Source: Taiwanofungus camphoratus (taxonomy: Eukaryota > Basidiomycota > Agaricomycetes > Polyporales > Taiwanofungaceae). Taken from it: a stretch of DNA of 64,000 nucleotides. The notes beneath the pieces were generated by a model, which was given only the letters and a program-made list of their open reading frames with translations, did no database searches and was not told the DNA's origin. This document shows, piece after piece, positions 1 through 12,299 of the stretch; within the stretch, counting starts at the first letter, position 1, and each line of letters opens with the position of its first letter. The DNA lies in NCBI GenBank assembly GCA_003999685.1, contig CP021222.1, positions 1,240,001 through 1,304,000 on the forward strand, given 5' to 3'. Position numbers and translations under genes: made by a program.

Positions 1-73
1 CGACTATGATATCCCGATGGGATATGACCTGTCCAAGATGTGAGTCTGACCTGTGAGCAACCAACGCAGATGA
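1..73 (+). CDS. 3' end of an unidentified gene cut by the window edge
   Basis: The first bases read in one frame as DYDIPMGYDLSK. A GT donor (gtgagt) follows at about base 40 and an AG acceptor at 68-69, after which the frame stops at once (TGA at 71-73). This is the look of a last intron and a very short final exon. Too little is visible to name the protein. The splice reading is an inference; the sequence could also be chance open frame. Confidence 0.25.
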
Positions 74-757
74 TGTTAGTTGTCCATTGTATGGAAAGAC
101 ATTATTCTCGAGTCCATCTGAGCACCGAACTGTCGTATGTGTCGTGCGGCGCATTTCCGTGATGCAAACAAGCACCGGTCGTTTGCAAAATCTGACGCTG
201 ACTTGGTGGATGCTAGATTCTTGTCTCAGAGAAAATGGACGGCTGTAATTTCGTGAGGGATTTTGTTACATAAATATTACTACTCACGGATGGTGATGTC
301 AGACTGGACACACTGACTCACACATGTACGAGGAACATAATGCGAGTTGCAATGCGCTGTAATGGAAAACAGGACTGTGAAGCGAGTGTGCTGTCCAGAA
401 CATTCTTAGCATGATGTTTTCAAAACTTGTCCCAATCTCAACAGTAGCAATGCGCAATGATAAAGCCTTTGAAGAGGTGACTTTGAGCTCAGAAGGGTCT
501 CAAGGACATACGTAATAAAAACCAAGGGTATATGAAGGACATTAGAACAGCTTGAACTGGTGGCCCATCGGGCTCGTAGCAGACAAGCAACTAGCGCTCC
601 ATCATGTACAGGCATTCCAGCATGACAGCCCAGCTAGCAGTTTAGCTAATCTTTATTTATTTGAGACACACCCAAAGATCCACGATTTGGTCTAAATTAC
701 ATGCGAATGTAGTCCTTTTACAAGCTGCTTGACAACTTCTCTATCCTGTGCTATATC
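74..757. other. intergenic stretch, no gene recognised
   Basis: About 680 bases between the presumed 3' end at the left edge and the stop codon of the NDK gene. Both genes would end here, so most of it should be 3' flank. The only open frame of note, on the minus strand at 406-615, has no recognisable features. I see no repeat or RNA gene in it. Confidence 0.4.
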
Positions 758-1450
758 TACTCGAAGATCCATTGAGCGAGGTCGTGGTTGTACTGGACAG
801 TACCCTCGGGGAACCAGCTGCAAGGAGAACCTTAGTCACAAAACTGACGGGAGAAAAGTGGGCCTGGACTGACAGCTTGATCTCCTTCTCAGCATTCTCG
901 ACCGAGTCGGAGCCGTGGCAGATGTTACGCCCAACAGCCAACGCAAAATCGCCACGGATCGTACCTGCACTCGCCATGCCGGATAAGTTTATATCATAAA
1001 TATGAGGCAGGTTCACTGACCGGGGGAGGAGGCAAGGGGATTCGTCGCGCCAAGCATGGCACGGCCAGTCTTGACCGCATCCAAGCCCTGCCAGACCATA
1101 GCGACAACAGGGCCAGAGGCCATGTACTTGATCAAGCCGGGGAAGAAGGGCTTGCCCTTGAGATCAGCGTAGTCTGCAGAAAGTAAATGCCGATCAACAT
1201 CTCATCGAAGACGAATTGGATTGATCGGAAAGGAACATACGTTTCTCAAGGTGCTCAGGGGTGGCATGCACGAGCTTGAGAGCGACCAGCTTGAAGCCAC
1301 GCTGCTCGAATCGGCCAATGATGTTGCCAACGAGGCCCCGCTGGACGCCGTCGGGCTGTACGTTGACGAAGGTGTAAGTGAATATACACCTTTCAGAAGT
1401 GAAGATGACTGCACCTTAACCATAATGTAGGTACGCTCGTTGACAGACAT
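758..1450 (-). CDS. NDK1: nucleoside diphosphate kinase
   Basis: The enzyme transfers the gamma-phosphate from ATP to other nucleoside diphosphates through a phosphohistidine. The minus strand starts with [11 protein letters not shown], then continues over several exons: a block matching [18 protein letters not shown] near 1320-1240, one matching [19 protein letters not shown] near 1140-1060, and [20 protein letters not shown] near 975-915. The catalytic histidine is the H of NICHGSDS. The last exon reads [19 protein letters not shown] and stops at 758-760. The total of about 150 residues is the normal family length. Four short introns are visible. The start lies 237 bases from the divergent QCR7 start, so the two probably share a promoter region. 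Identification is secure; inner exon borders were set by eye. Confidence 0.95.
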
Positions 1451-1687
1451 GTTAGATGTTGGGACGGGGTGAACCTAAGGAAGAGGAAGAGATGAAAAGA
1501 TGGATAAACGAAATCCGTTTGCAGAACGTGTTTTATAGCAGTCGCGATCTTCGTGAAGTTAATCACTTCCACATCGGGAAATCCGAGCCTGCCACAGAAG
1601 CCAAATAGGCAAAAATAAGGTCGGGCAATTTCGTCAGGCAGTGAGCAGCTCGGAGACGGCAAATACAGAGTTCGACACGACTTCGAT
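1451..1687. promoter_or_regulatory. divergent promoter region of NDK1 and QCR7
   Basis: These 237 bases separate the start codons of two head-to-head genes, so both promoters and 5' leaders must lie here. No clear TATA box stands out. The role is inferred from gene layout alone. Confidence 0.5.
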
Positions 1688-2240
1688 ATGGTGCTCCCTC
1701 CCCTTGGTTTTTCTCTTGCACCCGCCATCCGTAAATCCAGGACATTGTACAGGTGGATCAAGCCTGTAGCTGACTGGTACGCCGACGCGGCTGGATACAG
1801 GAAAGTGGGCTACAAATACGATGACCTTCGTGCGTACTTTTCCAGCCACTTGTAGATGTTCCTAGAAAATCTAACTGTATGTTCGTATGTAGTCGTCGAG
1901 GAGCGACCTGATGTCCAGAGGGTGAGTCCATACATATCCTAACATGGTCATCGTATTTGACACGGTTGTGACAGGCTCTGGCGCGTCTGACTCCTCGCGA
2001 GCATTATGACCGCCAGTACCGTTTGAAGAGGGCCTCGCAATGCAGTGTGGTCCATGATGTTCTTCCAAAGGACCAGTGGACCAAAGTTGAAGAGGTTTGT
2101 GCCCTTGCATTGTCTGGCAGCTGCGGGATTTGACGTTCAACTTGCAGGACGTTCGGTACCTGAAGCCCCACGTCGAGGATGTGGAGAAGGAGGACCTAGA
2201 GAGGCGGGTATGGGACAGCATGCACGTCGAAAGGAAATAG
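1688..2240 (+). CDS. QCR7: cytochrome b-c1 complex subunit 7
   Basis: This is the UQCRB/QCR7-type subunit of mitochondrial respiratory complex III, facing the matrix. Four exons give a protein of about 127 residues, the usual size. Exon 1 starts MVLPPLGFSLAPAIRKSRTL and runs through WYADAAGYRKVGYKYDDL. A very short exon gives VEERPDVQR. The third holds LTPREHYDRQYRLKRASQ and DVLPKDQWTKVEE, the best conserved part of the family. The last reads DVRYLKPHVEDVEKEDLERR and ends MHVERK. The donors GTGCGT, GTGAGT and GTTTGT and their acceptors keep the frame through all junctions, which supports the model. No long open frame covers it because its exons are short. It is head-to-head with NDK1 and convergent with the transketolase gene. 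Confidence 0.93.
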
Positions 2241-2547
2241 ATTCACCTTACTAGTCCTCATTATAATTTGGTTCACGGGTCGTTGTTCCTCATCCGTACT
2301 CTATGACCGCATTTAGAAGCACAACTGCACTGTCCTTCGAGCGAACAAGCTGGAACGAAAACACGTTTTGGAGTCTGTTTTCTGGTAACTCAGTGAGTCT
2401 CATGTTCTGGTAGCGACGTCATAAGGTAGATTCTCGACGCGTCTATTTCCCTATGGATTAAAAAAATACAATTCGCACACTACATTTCACCCTTCATTAC
2501 ATATGTTACCCTAATCGGTTCATCTCAACGTCGACCTCTCATCACAA
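2241..2547. other. intergenic between convergent QCR7 and TKL1
   Basis: 307 bases joining two 3' ends. It holds an A-rich patch near 2460-2470 that could serve 3' end formation. Nothing else is recognised. Confidence 0.4.
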
Positions 2548-5363
2548 TCAGAAAGCATGGACCAGGGGTGAAACAACCTCGCCACCCTTCTTCTTGTAAA
2601 AGTCGACAACCTTCTTTCCGATAGTAGCGATGTCTGGCAATTGCCCTCAGTACGGCGTTCCGCAATTGAATTCAGAAAAGATACTCACTAGGTCCTGTGA
2701 TACCATACTTCTCGTAGACTTTCTTGTACGGGCCAGACGCACCCCAGCCAAACAGACCAAATTGCTAGACAAAGTCGAGCGGTTAACCATTTGTTCATCC
2801 TTGCCATATCATATATTCCTCACCTCATGGCTGTACTTCTGCCATCCGAAAGTCTAAGAGAATTTGATGATCATATGAGACAAGGTCTCTTGCCCAATGG
2901 ATCATAGCACTTACCGAGAGTGCTTCTACGGACAGGATCGGCGCTCCACTCCTCAGGACGCTTAGCCTGTATTCCGCGGGCTGCAGGTCGAAGACGGACC
3001 AGCACGGCATGCTGACCACGCGGGTCTTGATGCCCTCCGCCTTAAGCTTCTGCACCGCCTCGAGCACGATGCTGACCTCACTGCCAGAGCTGACGATCGT
3101 AAGGTCCTCACCCTGCTCCTCGTGCAGGACGTATCCGCCCTTCGATGCGCGCTCGATTGTTGAGCCTTCGAGGTTAGGCAGGTTCTGGCGGGAGAGCGAG
3201 AGGATGGTCGGCGTTTGTGTGCGCGTGAGAGCTATGTAGTAGGAGGCGGATGTCTCGTTTCCGTCGGCGGGGCGCCAGAAATCGATGTTCGGCATCGCGC
3301 GGAAGTGCGCGGCGGTTTCGATAGGCTGGTGGGTAGGGCCGTCCTCGCCAAGACCGATGGAGTCGTGTGTGGCTAGAAGTATTGAAATGAGACACATAAC
3401 AATCAAGGTAATCAGACAGATACCACTAACCAACCCAGATGACCTGGTGCTTGCTTAAGGCTGACAGCCTGACAGCACCAGCGGCGTACGAAACGAAGTT
3501 CTGTCGAGCATGATCAGACAGGCCTGATAGAGGGGGTAGGAACTCACCAGGAAGGTACCCATGAAAGGAATAAATCCGCCATACGCGTGCATGCCATTCG
3601 CGATGGCACCCATCCCATGTTCACGCACACCATAGCGGATGTAAGTTCCCTTGTAGCTGCCCAGACCAGTGCTCTCAGGCTGGAAGTCGATCATTGTCTT
3701 AGTGCGCGTCAAGTTACTGCTGGTCAAGTCAGCAGAGCCACCAATCAGCTCAGGCATGATCGGGCAAAGCGCGGTGAGCACGATCTCGGATAGCTTGCGC
3801 GACGCCTGCGCCGGGTCAGAGGGCTTGTACACGGGCAACGCCTTCTCCCAGCCCGCGGGGAGTTTGCCGGCGATGCGTCGGGTGAGCTCGGCGTACTCCT
3901 TGGGGTACTTCTGCCCATAGGCAGCGAGGAGTGCCTCCCACTTCTTCTCGAGCGCTGCACCGCGCGTTCCTACCTCTGCATAGGCCCGGTACGTCTCTGG
4001 CGGGACGTAGAAGCTCTGTTCGGGTGGGAAGCCGACCTTGGTCTTCAAGCTTACGATATCGTCGGCCTTGAGGGCTAGAAGGAAAAGGGGACATGAGCCG
4101 CAGGCTCCAGGATGCACAGTGGTGACATACGAGCGCCGTGGACACCGTGGGTGCCTTGCTGCTTGGAACCGTAACCAATGGTGGTTCTTACACGGATGAG
4201 GGTAGGCTTCTTCTTCTCTTTCTGCGCCTCGAGGATTGCGTTGTAGATGCCCTCAAGATCACTACAACAGAAATGAACTTGAGATCTTAATGGCATGCTA
4301 GAAACGCACTGGTCACCATCTTCAACGTGGAGCACTTGCCAGCCGTACGAAAGGAAGCGCTGCTCAACATTCTCGGTGAAAGCAACGGCAGTGTCACCAT
4401 CGATAGAAATATCTACTCGAAAGTGTGAGTGAATTGATCTACGATAGAAGCATGCGGGGCTTTACGGTTGTCATCGTAGAACTGGAGCGAGGTCAGCTGA
4501 GTCTCGACAGACGATGTTATGTGATTAGACTTACGTAGATCAAGTTGCCCAACTGCAGGTGACCGGCAAGACTGGCAGCTTCGCTAGCAACACCCTCCAT
4601 CAAGCAGCCGTCACCGGTGAATACTGCTCTCATAAATCAAGGCATGATCTCAGGACTGCGCATCAGAAACGAACCGTATGTATAGTTGTTTATGAGTTCA
4701 AAGCCGTCCCGGTTATAGACGGCCGCCATGTGGGCCTGTGCGATGCCGAGACCGACAGCATTGGCGAAACCTTGACCTAGTGGTCCGGTAGTGACCTCAA
4801 TGCCATCTGTGTGGCCAGTTTCAGGGTGACCGGGTGTCAGCGAGTCCACCTGGCGGAACTGCTTGAGGTCATCCATGGAGAGCTTGTAACCCAAGAGATG
4901 AAGGAGAATATATTGTAATGCACAACTAGGGAGATTTTGAATAAATCATGATCAACGCATGGTTAGAGGACTTACGCATGTCTGGGGAAGTACGATGTTA
5001 GTTAGCATACAAGAATGTGTCTGGGAATGATACTTGCCCGTTGGAAAGAACAAATCGATCCCGGTTATACCATTTTGAATTCTTGGGGTTGGCATTGAAG
5101 AAACTGGGGCAGGGAAGTCAGGGAAATTTGAGAAACATACAAGGTAGAACATACCGGGTGAAGAGGACGTGTGCCATGGGTGCCATGCCCATGGGAGCAC
5201 CTGGACGCGAATTATTGCCTGGTCAGAGCCTGTCGCGGATCAAGGTCGGAGGAGTATACACACCAGGGTGGCCAGAGTTGGCCTTGCCAACTACATCCGC
5301 CGCAAGGGTGCGGATGGTGGCGACGCTAACATCATCTACTGGTGATTTCACGAACTTGGACAT
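2548..5363 (-). CDS. TKL1: transketolase
   Basis: Transketolase moves two-carbon ketol units between sugar phosphates in the non-oxidative pentose phosphate pathway, using thiamine diphosphate and a divalent metal in the cytosol. The minus strand starts [13 protein letters not shown] at 5363. Family blocks follow in order: [16 protein letters not shown] and [20 protein letters not shown] near 4890-4780, the pyrimidine-binding part [14 protein letters not shown] and [19 protein letters not shown] near 3740-3580 (with the catalytic glutamate of REHGM), [18 protein letters not shown] near 3340-3290, and the C-terminal domain around [11 protein letters not shown]. It ends in SPLVHAF at 2548-2550. 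About nine or ten short introns interrupt it. Length is consistent with the usual 680 or so residues. A palindromic TATA-like GCTATATAGC lies about 50 bases upstream. Identification is secure. Confidence 0.96.
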
Positions 5364-5410
5364 GGCTGGAGAGGGAGAGTGAGACGGGGATCAGAGACGA
5401 GGAGGAGGAC

Positions 5411-5420
5411 CGCTATATAG
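5411..5420 (-). promoter_or_regulatory. TATA-like element upstream of TKL1
   Basis: The perfect palindrome GCTATATAGC lies about 48 bases before the transketolase start codon, a plausible place for a TATA box in a highly expressed gene. Function is inferred from position. Confidence 0.4.
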
Positions 5421-6516
5421 CGCGACTAGCACGTGATCTAATCTGGCGGTCATCGGTAATCGCGTCGCGGTCGGTTCTCATCAGCTGCAGAGACTCAGCC
5501 AAGCCCGTCTGCGCCCATCCCTCTTCCGTCCCGGCCTTCTCACCGTCGTCCAGTGAACCCCCTTGGTCCGATTTTCTTTTTCTATTTCTTTTTCTATTTC
5601 TTTTTTCCCCTATTACAAGTGTCGAACACGCCGTCGTCGAGAGCCCTTTCGAGGTCGACGCTCATCGAAACATATCACTCAGACTCGCCAGCGCCAAACT
5701 CGCAGTGACACTTGCTGAGTATGCACCCACAGCTGTCTGACAAACGGATAGGTATGCCATATGCAGCTCATCAGATGTGTGTCTGACCACGCCAGTCCCC
5801 GCTGTGTTCCCAACTGCACCGTGTTCGCTTCTCAGCCTGCAGGGAATTCATACAAGCGCTGGAAGCGTGTCATGCCGACAGCTGGGCAAAGTGGACAGGA
5901 GGATGCAACCAGGTCAAAATAGACCTGAATATGTGTCTAAGAAAAGAGGTAAGCCCGGTGAAACTGATCGGACACAGTGCCTTTCGTTGAACTCCCAGGC
6001 TTCAGCGTCTTGATCGTGCTTCAAAAAACCGCGATGATGCGAAGCAACGGCGACAGAAGACAGAGCAAGCCTGGAAAGAGATTCATCAGGACCAGTGATC
6101 ATCGCCTGACCATACAGTACAGCACGCTCGGTCCCGAAGAGCATATACTACTAGTCCCCCGTGCCTACACTGTAACAGCAATACCGGGCGGCCTATTTTT
6201 TTTTTTGCTTCTCAAAGCGAATGAATTGCTGCTGACGGTATACGTGGGAGGATATAGCTAAAGGTGGCTGTATCCAGGAATAGCGAATCTGACTCCCGAG
6301 CCTAGCGGAGCTCGATGCTTACCATACGAATTCTCGAGATTCATTTGTCAAACTATCATTTGCTTAGTTTGCACTAGTAATAAGCATGACTGAAATAAAT
6401 GTCACGTAAAGTCGCGCAGACTCTCGTGCAAGGCATTGAGCGAGAAAAAGAAATGACACTGATTCGATCTACATAGCTAACTCAGTCGAGTGTGTGCATG
6501 GCCGGCGACTAGATAT
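5421..6516. other. long intergenic stretch between TKL1 and the GH31 gene
   Basis: About 1.1 kb holding the transketolase upstream region and the 3' flank of the GH31 gene. Besides the pyrimidine repeat there is a T run near 6198-6208. Two open frames, plus strand 5977-6261 and minus strand 5914-6144, show no family resemblance and overlap each other on opposite strands, so I do not call them. Confidence 0.4.
5571..5612. repeat. short tandem pyrimidine repeat
   Basis: A unit of roughly TTTCTTTTTCTA is repeated two to three times and ends in a T/C run. Pyrimidine tracts of this sort are common near fungal promoters. Here it sits about 210 bases upstream of the transketolase start, on the strand opposite to that gene. 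Confidence 0.7.
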
Positions 6517-9500
6517 TCACAACTTTAATACGACCTCATTCTGACCCTTACCCACGTTGACCCTCCGCATCTGGCCCCCCGTAAATAGGGTCACTGATGC
6601 CATGGCCACGTCTCCGGCGATCACACTCACAACCACATCCTCCTGTCCTTGCCTCTCCGCTCTTACAGTCCCCGCGACTCTCGCGCCGTTACCCGTGGGC
6701 ACCTCCGTCTGCACGATCTGTCTCTCCGCGAGCTCATACACTTGCACCTCCACTCCCTTCGACAGCTCATAATCTGGGCGCCCCATGCCCCTCGGCCCCA
6801 GGCACAGCACCGTCCCCGGACGGACCCATACGGGGATCTCGTCCAGCGGGACAGCCTCGCGCACCCACGTCGGGCCATCGAGGGTGTGCTGCGGGTGAAA
6901 GAACGACGTCCAGCGCCCGGCAGGGAGGTAGTATTCCGAGTCCTCGCCTTGCGGGACGAACACGGGCGCTACAAGCAGCGCGGGCCCGAACATGTACTGC
7001 CGGTCGAGGTAATGTGTCGTGCGGTCGCCAGGGAACTCGAGGAACATCGCGCGTTGCACGGGGTGGCCGTGCGCGTGTGCTTTGAGCGCCTAGTCATCGA
7101 GAACGGTAAAAGGCACGCTCAGCTGAAAGTGAAGCCTGGAACCGAGGCAAGACTGACAAGGTTGTAGAGGTACGGCATGAGTCGGTGCTTGGTGTCCAGG
7201 AAGCGCGCCATGTATGCGGCCGCCTCTTCGCCGTAGTGCCAGGGCACCCGATATGACATCGACCCGTGCAAACGGGAATGAGACGAAAACAGTCCGTACG
7301 CCACCCAGCGGTGGTAGATCTCGGGCGGCGGGTGACCCTGTAACGCGAATGATTTAAAGACTATACATGCAGACCAGAAGCGGCGGCCCACCTCGAAACC
7401 TCCGATGTCATGCGACGCGAACGAAAACCCTGAAGAAGTCAAGCTCAGGGCACCACGGAGCGACTCCGCCATAGCCTCAAAGGTGGACTCGCAATCACCG
7501 CCCCAATGCTATGTCGGCGTATGCAACTCTCATTATGATCGCCTTCATCTGCATGTCAGTCCAACTCACCACTGGGAACCTGATGCGCCCTCGCTCAGTC
7601 GGCGGACGTTCTAAGCGCATACTGTTACTCACCTCTGTCCGCCTGCCGTTGCCGCTCTAGCAAAGACGACTGCTTCTCCTTTGCCAATTCGACGTTCAAG
7701 TAAGGTGAACACCATTTCATTGTACATCATCGAATAAGCGTTGTGCATCCTCATAGGATCCGAGCCATCGTGGAATACGACGGAGACATGGGGAATACGT
7801 TCTCCGAAGTCAGTCTTAATATCATACAAATTCGATTCAGTGTGCAGACATTAGGTGACAATTGGAATTTGGTTCAGTAGATCAGGATCACATAAGCACA
7901 TATACAGACGAGACGACGCGCGATTAGACACACCTTGAAGGTGTCAACACCGAGGTCAATGAGGGCCTCCAGCTTGTCTTCATACCATTTTCGTGCAGCA
8001 GGATTGGTGACGTCGACTACGCCGAGACCAGGCTGCCACAAGTCCCATCTTTATATAACGATTGTAGGTTCACTCAGTCAGGACAGTAGCAGCAGTCGGA
8101 GAAAGTAGGCGTACTGCCAGGGTTTGCCATCTGTGCGCTTAATCAAGTACCCACCTGCGACCGCCTCCTGGAAGACGGGAGACAACTGGGAGATGTATGG
8201 GTTAACTGAAACATAAGCCGAGTACTTGAGCAAGGTAATTATAGAAAATACCGCGGCTGATAACGTACTCCAGACACAGATTTTAACTCCGTATTTTCGT
8301 TTGATCTCGGCCAGATACGCTTTGGGGTCTGGGAAATTGTCTGGGTCGAATGTGAACGAGCACCTATTTGTGAGAAAGAGTTGGTTGAAAGCGACCAATC
8401 CAAAAGATGGAATTTGAGGCTGCACCATTCATATTGTTTCATCCAGAAGCAGTCCAGGTGGAATACTCGCACGGGACAGTTACGATCCTGCATACCCTGA
8501 AGGAACCCCGAGACAGTCTTCTCATCATAGGAAGTCAGGAAGGACGTCGAAAGCCAGAGGCCGAAGGTCCACGTGGGCAGTAACCTAGGGGGCATCATTC
8601 TCACCGAAAAGTCTGGATGGGGATATGAATAGCTATCGCTTACGCTGGGCGTCCGGTCATGCGAGTATAGCGTTCGAGGATCTGCGAAGGTGCTATCAAA
8701 GTATGTTGCATATCAAAGACGCCAAGAGGTTACCTCCAATGGCGTACCGCCGTAGATGACGAAGTACTCCAGACTTTCGCCAGCAACGCTTACGCCAACT
8801 CTGCTGACTTTCTCACTGCCAACTTCGAATTCAACCTCACCGGGATGGTTGACAAACACCCCATAGTTCCGGTTGGTGATATAGAAGGGAACACACTTGT
8901 AGGCTTGCTCGCTAGAAGTGCCGCCATCCTGGTTCCAGATGCTCACAGACTGGCCTACAACAACGGTGATGTCAACCTAGCTTTCTCGGGATGCCACTGC
9001 CCGTTTGATACTTACCGTTCTTTACAAATGCGCCGAACTGTTCTCCCAGCCCATAGATGAGCTCACCTGGTGATAGATTGAGCTCAGAGTGTATGTATCG
9101 TACTGTCTCCGGCGGATACTGCGGATGTGGATTTGAACTGGTGTCAGTCGCAAGACACGAGCCATTTGAGGCGCTTCTGAGAGTCCATTTGTACGGCACG
9201 TCGTAAATCGCTTGATATTTATATCCTGCCGTGGTCAATATTTGCGCAGGGGACTTGAATGTGATGCCGTAAGGGTTCTCGGAAATCTCTGCGGTGAGGC
9301 CGCCTGTAGCGACAGTCCAGAAAAGATCATTTCTGGACAGCGACGCCGCTGTAATCGGCGGAGCATCGGGGAAGAGGTTGAAATTCGGAGTAGGATCTAT
9401 ATGCTTGAAGTGCTGGATCTTCACACCGATGACGCCCTCTGTGGGGGAATAAACTCGAACACTAAGCACCGGCCCTAGGAAAGTCCCCATTATATTTCGA

Positions 9501-9680
9501 CAATGTGTGGATGATGGTTTGGCTCTACTAACCAGCAAGTGTGTCTCCGCGATGGCGAATGGGTTTAGTAGAAACCTGGAGGTTATACCCTTGACCATCT
9601 TGGAGACCTTGGACGACTTGGAGGCCATGGTAGGCCTTGACGCCCCCTTTGAGGAGCCAGAACCCGTCGTTGAAGCGCAT
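6517..9680 (-). CDS. GH31 alpha-xylosidase / alpha-glucosidase
   Basis: Glycoside hydrolase family 31, closest by eye to the alpha-xylosidase YicI, which releases alpha-linked xylose from isoprimeverose-type sugars. Start [20 protein letters not shown] matches the N-terminus of that group. The nucleophile aspartate is in [10 protein letters not shown] near 7815 and the acid/base aspartate is in the HWGGD motif near 7500. [37 protein letters not shown] and [11 protein letters not shown] follow near 7470-7220, then [27 protein letters not shown] and [12 protein letters not shown]. The C-terminal beta domain ends EVVLKL at 6517. Several short introns split it. I see no signal peptide, so it is probably intracellular. 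It is head-to-head with the serine dehydratase gene over 524 bases. Substrate choice within GH31 is inferred. Confidence 0.92.
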
Positions 9681-10204
9681 CACAGCTTACTCGAGTGTGG
9701 CATGGAGGTATCCTGATGAGTATCTCCATATATATGAGCAGTAACATGGGATAACGCCCAACTGTACTCGCGGGCCGTGCAGCCGACAAAAACGAACCAC
9801 ATGAGCAGTGTGAAGAGAAGTAAACTTTACGGGGTCGACGAAATAGACCGGCACCCCCCTAAATTGAGGAGTTTGTATTCTGACATGAGGAAGATATCGC
9901 ATGAAAACAAGTATTCAGTTGACGATCACGAGAATGACAACGCCCATTATTCGAAGCGACTTTGAATTCCTATCGATCGTGGTAGACGCGCCTGGTCACG
10001 TGGAATCATGACCGTGGCTGCAGCCGCTGCGACTGGAAGAGACATTGACTCGACAGGCGGCGAGAGCAGATTCCGAGATTGTATTAATCTGAATTGGGTC
10101 AAGAGGCATCCGTCATATAAACTACAGGGCACTAGAAGAGGACGAATCTCTAACTACTCGAGCGAAGAGGCAGCGTCCGGTGACGGTCGGCACCAGTTGG
10201 AGAC
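9681..10204. promoter_or_regulatory. divergent upstream region of the GH31 and serine dehydratase genes
   Basis: 524 bases between two start codons on opposite strands. An alanine-rich open frame on the plus strand at 10008-10256 overlaps the dehydratase start in another frame and has no family features, so it is taken as chance. No clear motif is seen. Confidence 0.4.
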
Positions 10205-11623
10205 ATGCCCACGGCCGATAATGATCCAGGGAAAATCTGGCTTGAAACACCCCTGACATATTCTCCCCACATATCCTCACGCCTCGGAAGCAATGCGTAT
10301 CTCAAACTAGAGGTAAGTCCGAGGATGATGATTGACACTCACTGATCATCGATCGCTTTGTCGGACTAAGAATCTACAACCGTCCCACTCATTCAAGTAT
10401 CGCGGAATCTCCCACTTCATCCAGCGCGCCCTGCGCGAACATGGCTCCGACGTGCACCTGATCATAGCGTCAGGCGGGAATGCAGGCCTCGCAGCAGCAG
10501 CTACAGCCAAGGCACTTCGCCTCCGCTGCACAGTCTATCTGCCCGAAGGCGTCGGCGCGTCGACTGTCGGATTCTTGAAACAGGCAGGTGCCGAGGTCAT
10601 CACGGAAGGAAAAATCTATCTCCACGCTCTGAAGAAGGCGGAGGAGGTTGTAAAAGGGGAGTCAAACGCGTATGCATTTTTTATTGTACCTACACTGGTA
10701 CCGGACCCTGGGGCGAGCTGACAACATACTTCGCAGGGTGATGGTTCCAGCGTACGACGATCCGATTCTCTGGCAAGGCCACTCTTCCATAATTCATGAA
10801 ATAACGCGGCAGCTCCCGCCGGGAACGAGGCCTGACGCAATCTTTTGCAGCGTTGGCGGCGGGGGCTTATCTGCAGGTATCATGAAAGGCTGCAAGTCTG
10901 TAGGATGGGACAATGGTCAGAATCTAAATTGCTTATCTTCCTAAACCATGCGATTAGCTTATCACCTACTGCTGTTGAACAGTTCCACTTATCGCGCTTG
11001 AGACGGTGGGATGCGACTGTTTCTACCACTCGCTGGCGCTTAATCCCGGTGTCTTCACGAAATCGCCGACATCTCATATACCGCCAGAAGGCGCCCGAGC
11101 GGAGAGTAATTCCACATACGGCGTAAACATCGTACATCTCGCAGCCCTGACCTCACGAGCGACTTGCCTCGGGGCTTCGTCACCGGCACCAGCCGTCGTG
11201 AAAATGGCGCTTGAGAGGAAAGGCGGTGTAAAAAGTGTGTGCGTACCCGATGAACTCGCGATGCAGACAACGTTGGACTTCGCAGGTAGGCTATGATGTC
11301 CATTAGCAACTCATCTCCTTACCATGTTGTTCCGGAGCTGATCAAACCGATTAACTGCTTCCTGAGCAGAAGACCACAAGATGCTAGTCGAGCTCGCCTG
11401 CTCGGCGACGCTTACGCCGGCATATAAGCCAGCTTTGTTCGATAAGCTCGTACCACCTTCATCCTCCGGGACGCTGCGCACCGTCGTCTTCATTGTCTGC
11501 GGTGGTTTCAAGGTATCATTGGAGGAGATGGTGGAATATCGCGACATTGTCGACGCGGACGTGCGGAGTGGAGGGCATTGGGAAGTGCTGTGCAATGGAG
11601 AGAGGTGGGTCATTGATAAGTAA
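10205..11623 (+). CDS. L-serine/L-threonine dehydratase (PLP-dependent)
   Basis: Fold-type II pyridoxal-phosphate enzyme deaminating serine to pyruvate and threonine to 2-oxobutanoate, like yeast CHA1 and human SDS. Start MPTADNDPGKIWLETPLTYS. The PLP lysine is in SFKYRG at the start of exon 2. The substrate loop ASGGNAGLA is near 10470, and the phosphate-binding glycine run CSVGGGGLSAG near 10840-10880. Further blocks are VPLIALETVGCDCFYHSLAL and ATCLGASSPAP. It ends GHWEVLCNGERWVIDK. Four introns can be placed with the frame preserved at each: 10316-10373, about 10670-10735, about 10914-10981, and 11286-11370. Deduced length is about 340 residues, normal for eukaryotic serine dehydratases. 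Confidence 0.93.
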
Positions 11624-11797
11624 ACGGAAATGTGGTGATAGTACAGTGGTGCAGATACTACGTTATAATGTACGCTAGACTTATGAATAGAGTAGTTCTG
11701 GTCAGTCAATCAGTGAGATTCTCAGGTGTCAAATAAACACTGGTTTAGGCTACAACTCACTTCGACATACTATCCTTCTCCTAAGATCCCTAAACGA

Positions 11798-12223
11798 TCA
11801 GACTAACCTCTCCTGCGCAGTAGCAGCGTCAGGAGCAGCAGCCGCACCCTCCCGCTCTCTCTCCACCCTCCTCTCTAGCTTGCGCGCTTTTATCTTGGCT
11901 AGCTCTTCCCGCAACGCACTCTGGTCCGTCGGAAGTTTCTATCACATACGATGCCACATCTAAGCGTTCTCGGATCCTTCAAGCAAGTTTAGGATTGGGA
12001 CCGCTCACTGTAACGAGGCGCTCCTCTTGCGGGAAGATCCTGTCCTTGTACTGTATGGCAGCAGCATTCAGCTCAGCAACGTCCTTCGAGAACGGCGGTA
12101 TAGCGAACGCACGGAAAGCACATGTTTGTGATACCAATCCGGGTCGCCGTAATGCAGCATCATGACGACCGGGAAAAACACATACATCGCGAACTTGAGC
12201 ACTTCGAGGTTTGGGCCGCCCAT
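11798..12223 (-). CDS. PET100: cytochrome c oxidase assembly chaperone PET100
   Basis: Small mitochondrial inner-membrane protein needed to assemble cytochrome c oxidase. The start MGGPNLEVLKFAMYVFFPVV is the family signature: a single membrane segment directly at the N-terminus followed by MMLHYGDPDWYHKHVL. Two introns follow. The first has donor GTGCGT and rejoins at YKDRIFPQEERLVT; the second rejoins at KLPTDQSALREELAKIKARK, a charged helical tail ending AATAQERLV. About 95 residues in all. The open frame does not stop before the start codon: it runs back in phase to another ATG at 12472 (see findings). The conserved start makes 12223 the likely one. It is downstream of and convergent with the dehydratase gene. 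Confidence 0.88.
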
Positions 12224-12299
12224 GGTGAGCTCGCTATAGCAAACCCAGGATGGGACGTTAGGGATCCTGAGGAGTGTTTGACTGGTGTGACTGACCAGA

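Noticed and set aside
5914-6261. Overlapping open frames on both strands between TKL1 and the GH31 gene
   Set aside because: They lie on top of one another, have no family features and no splice context; likely chance.
6597-7167. Long plus-strand frames over the GH31 C-terminus
   Set aside because: Antisense shadows of a GC-rich, well-conserved coding exon.
10008-10256. Alanine-rich ORF before the serine dehydratase
   Set aside because: Overlaps the true start in another frame and lacks any conserved feature.
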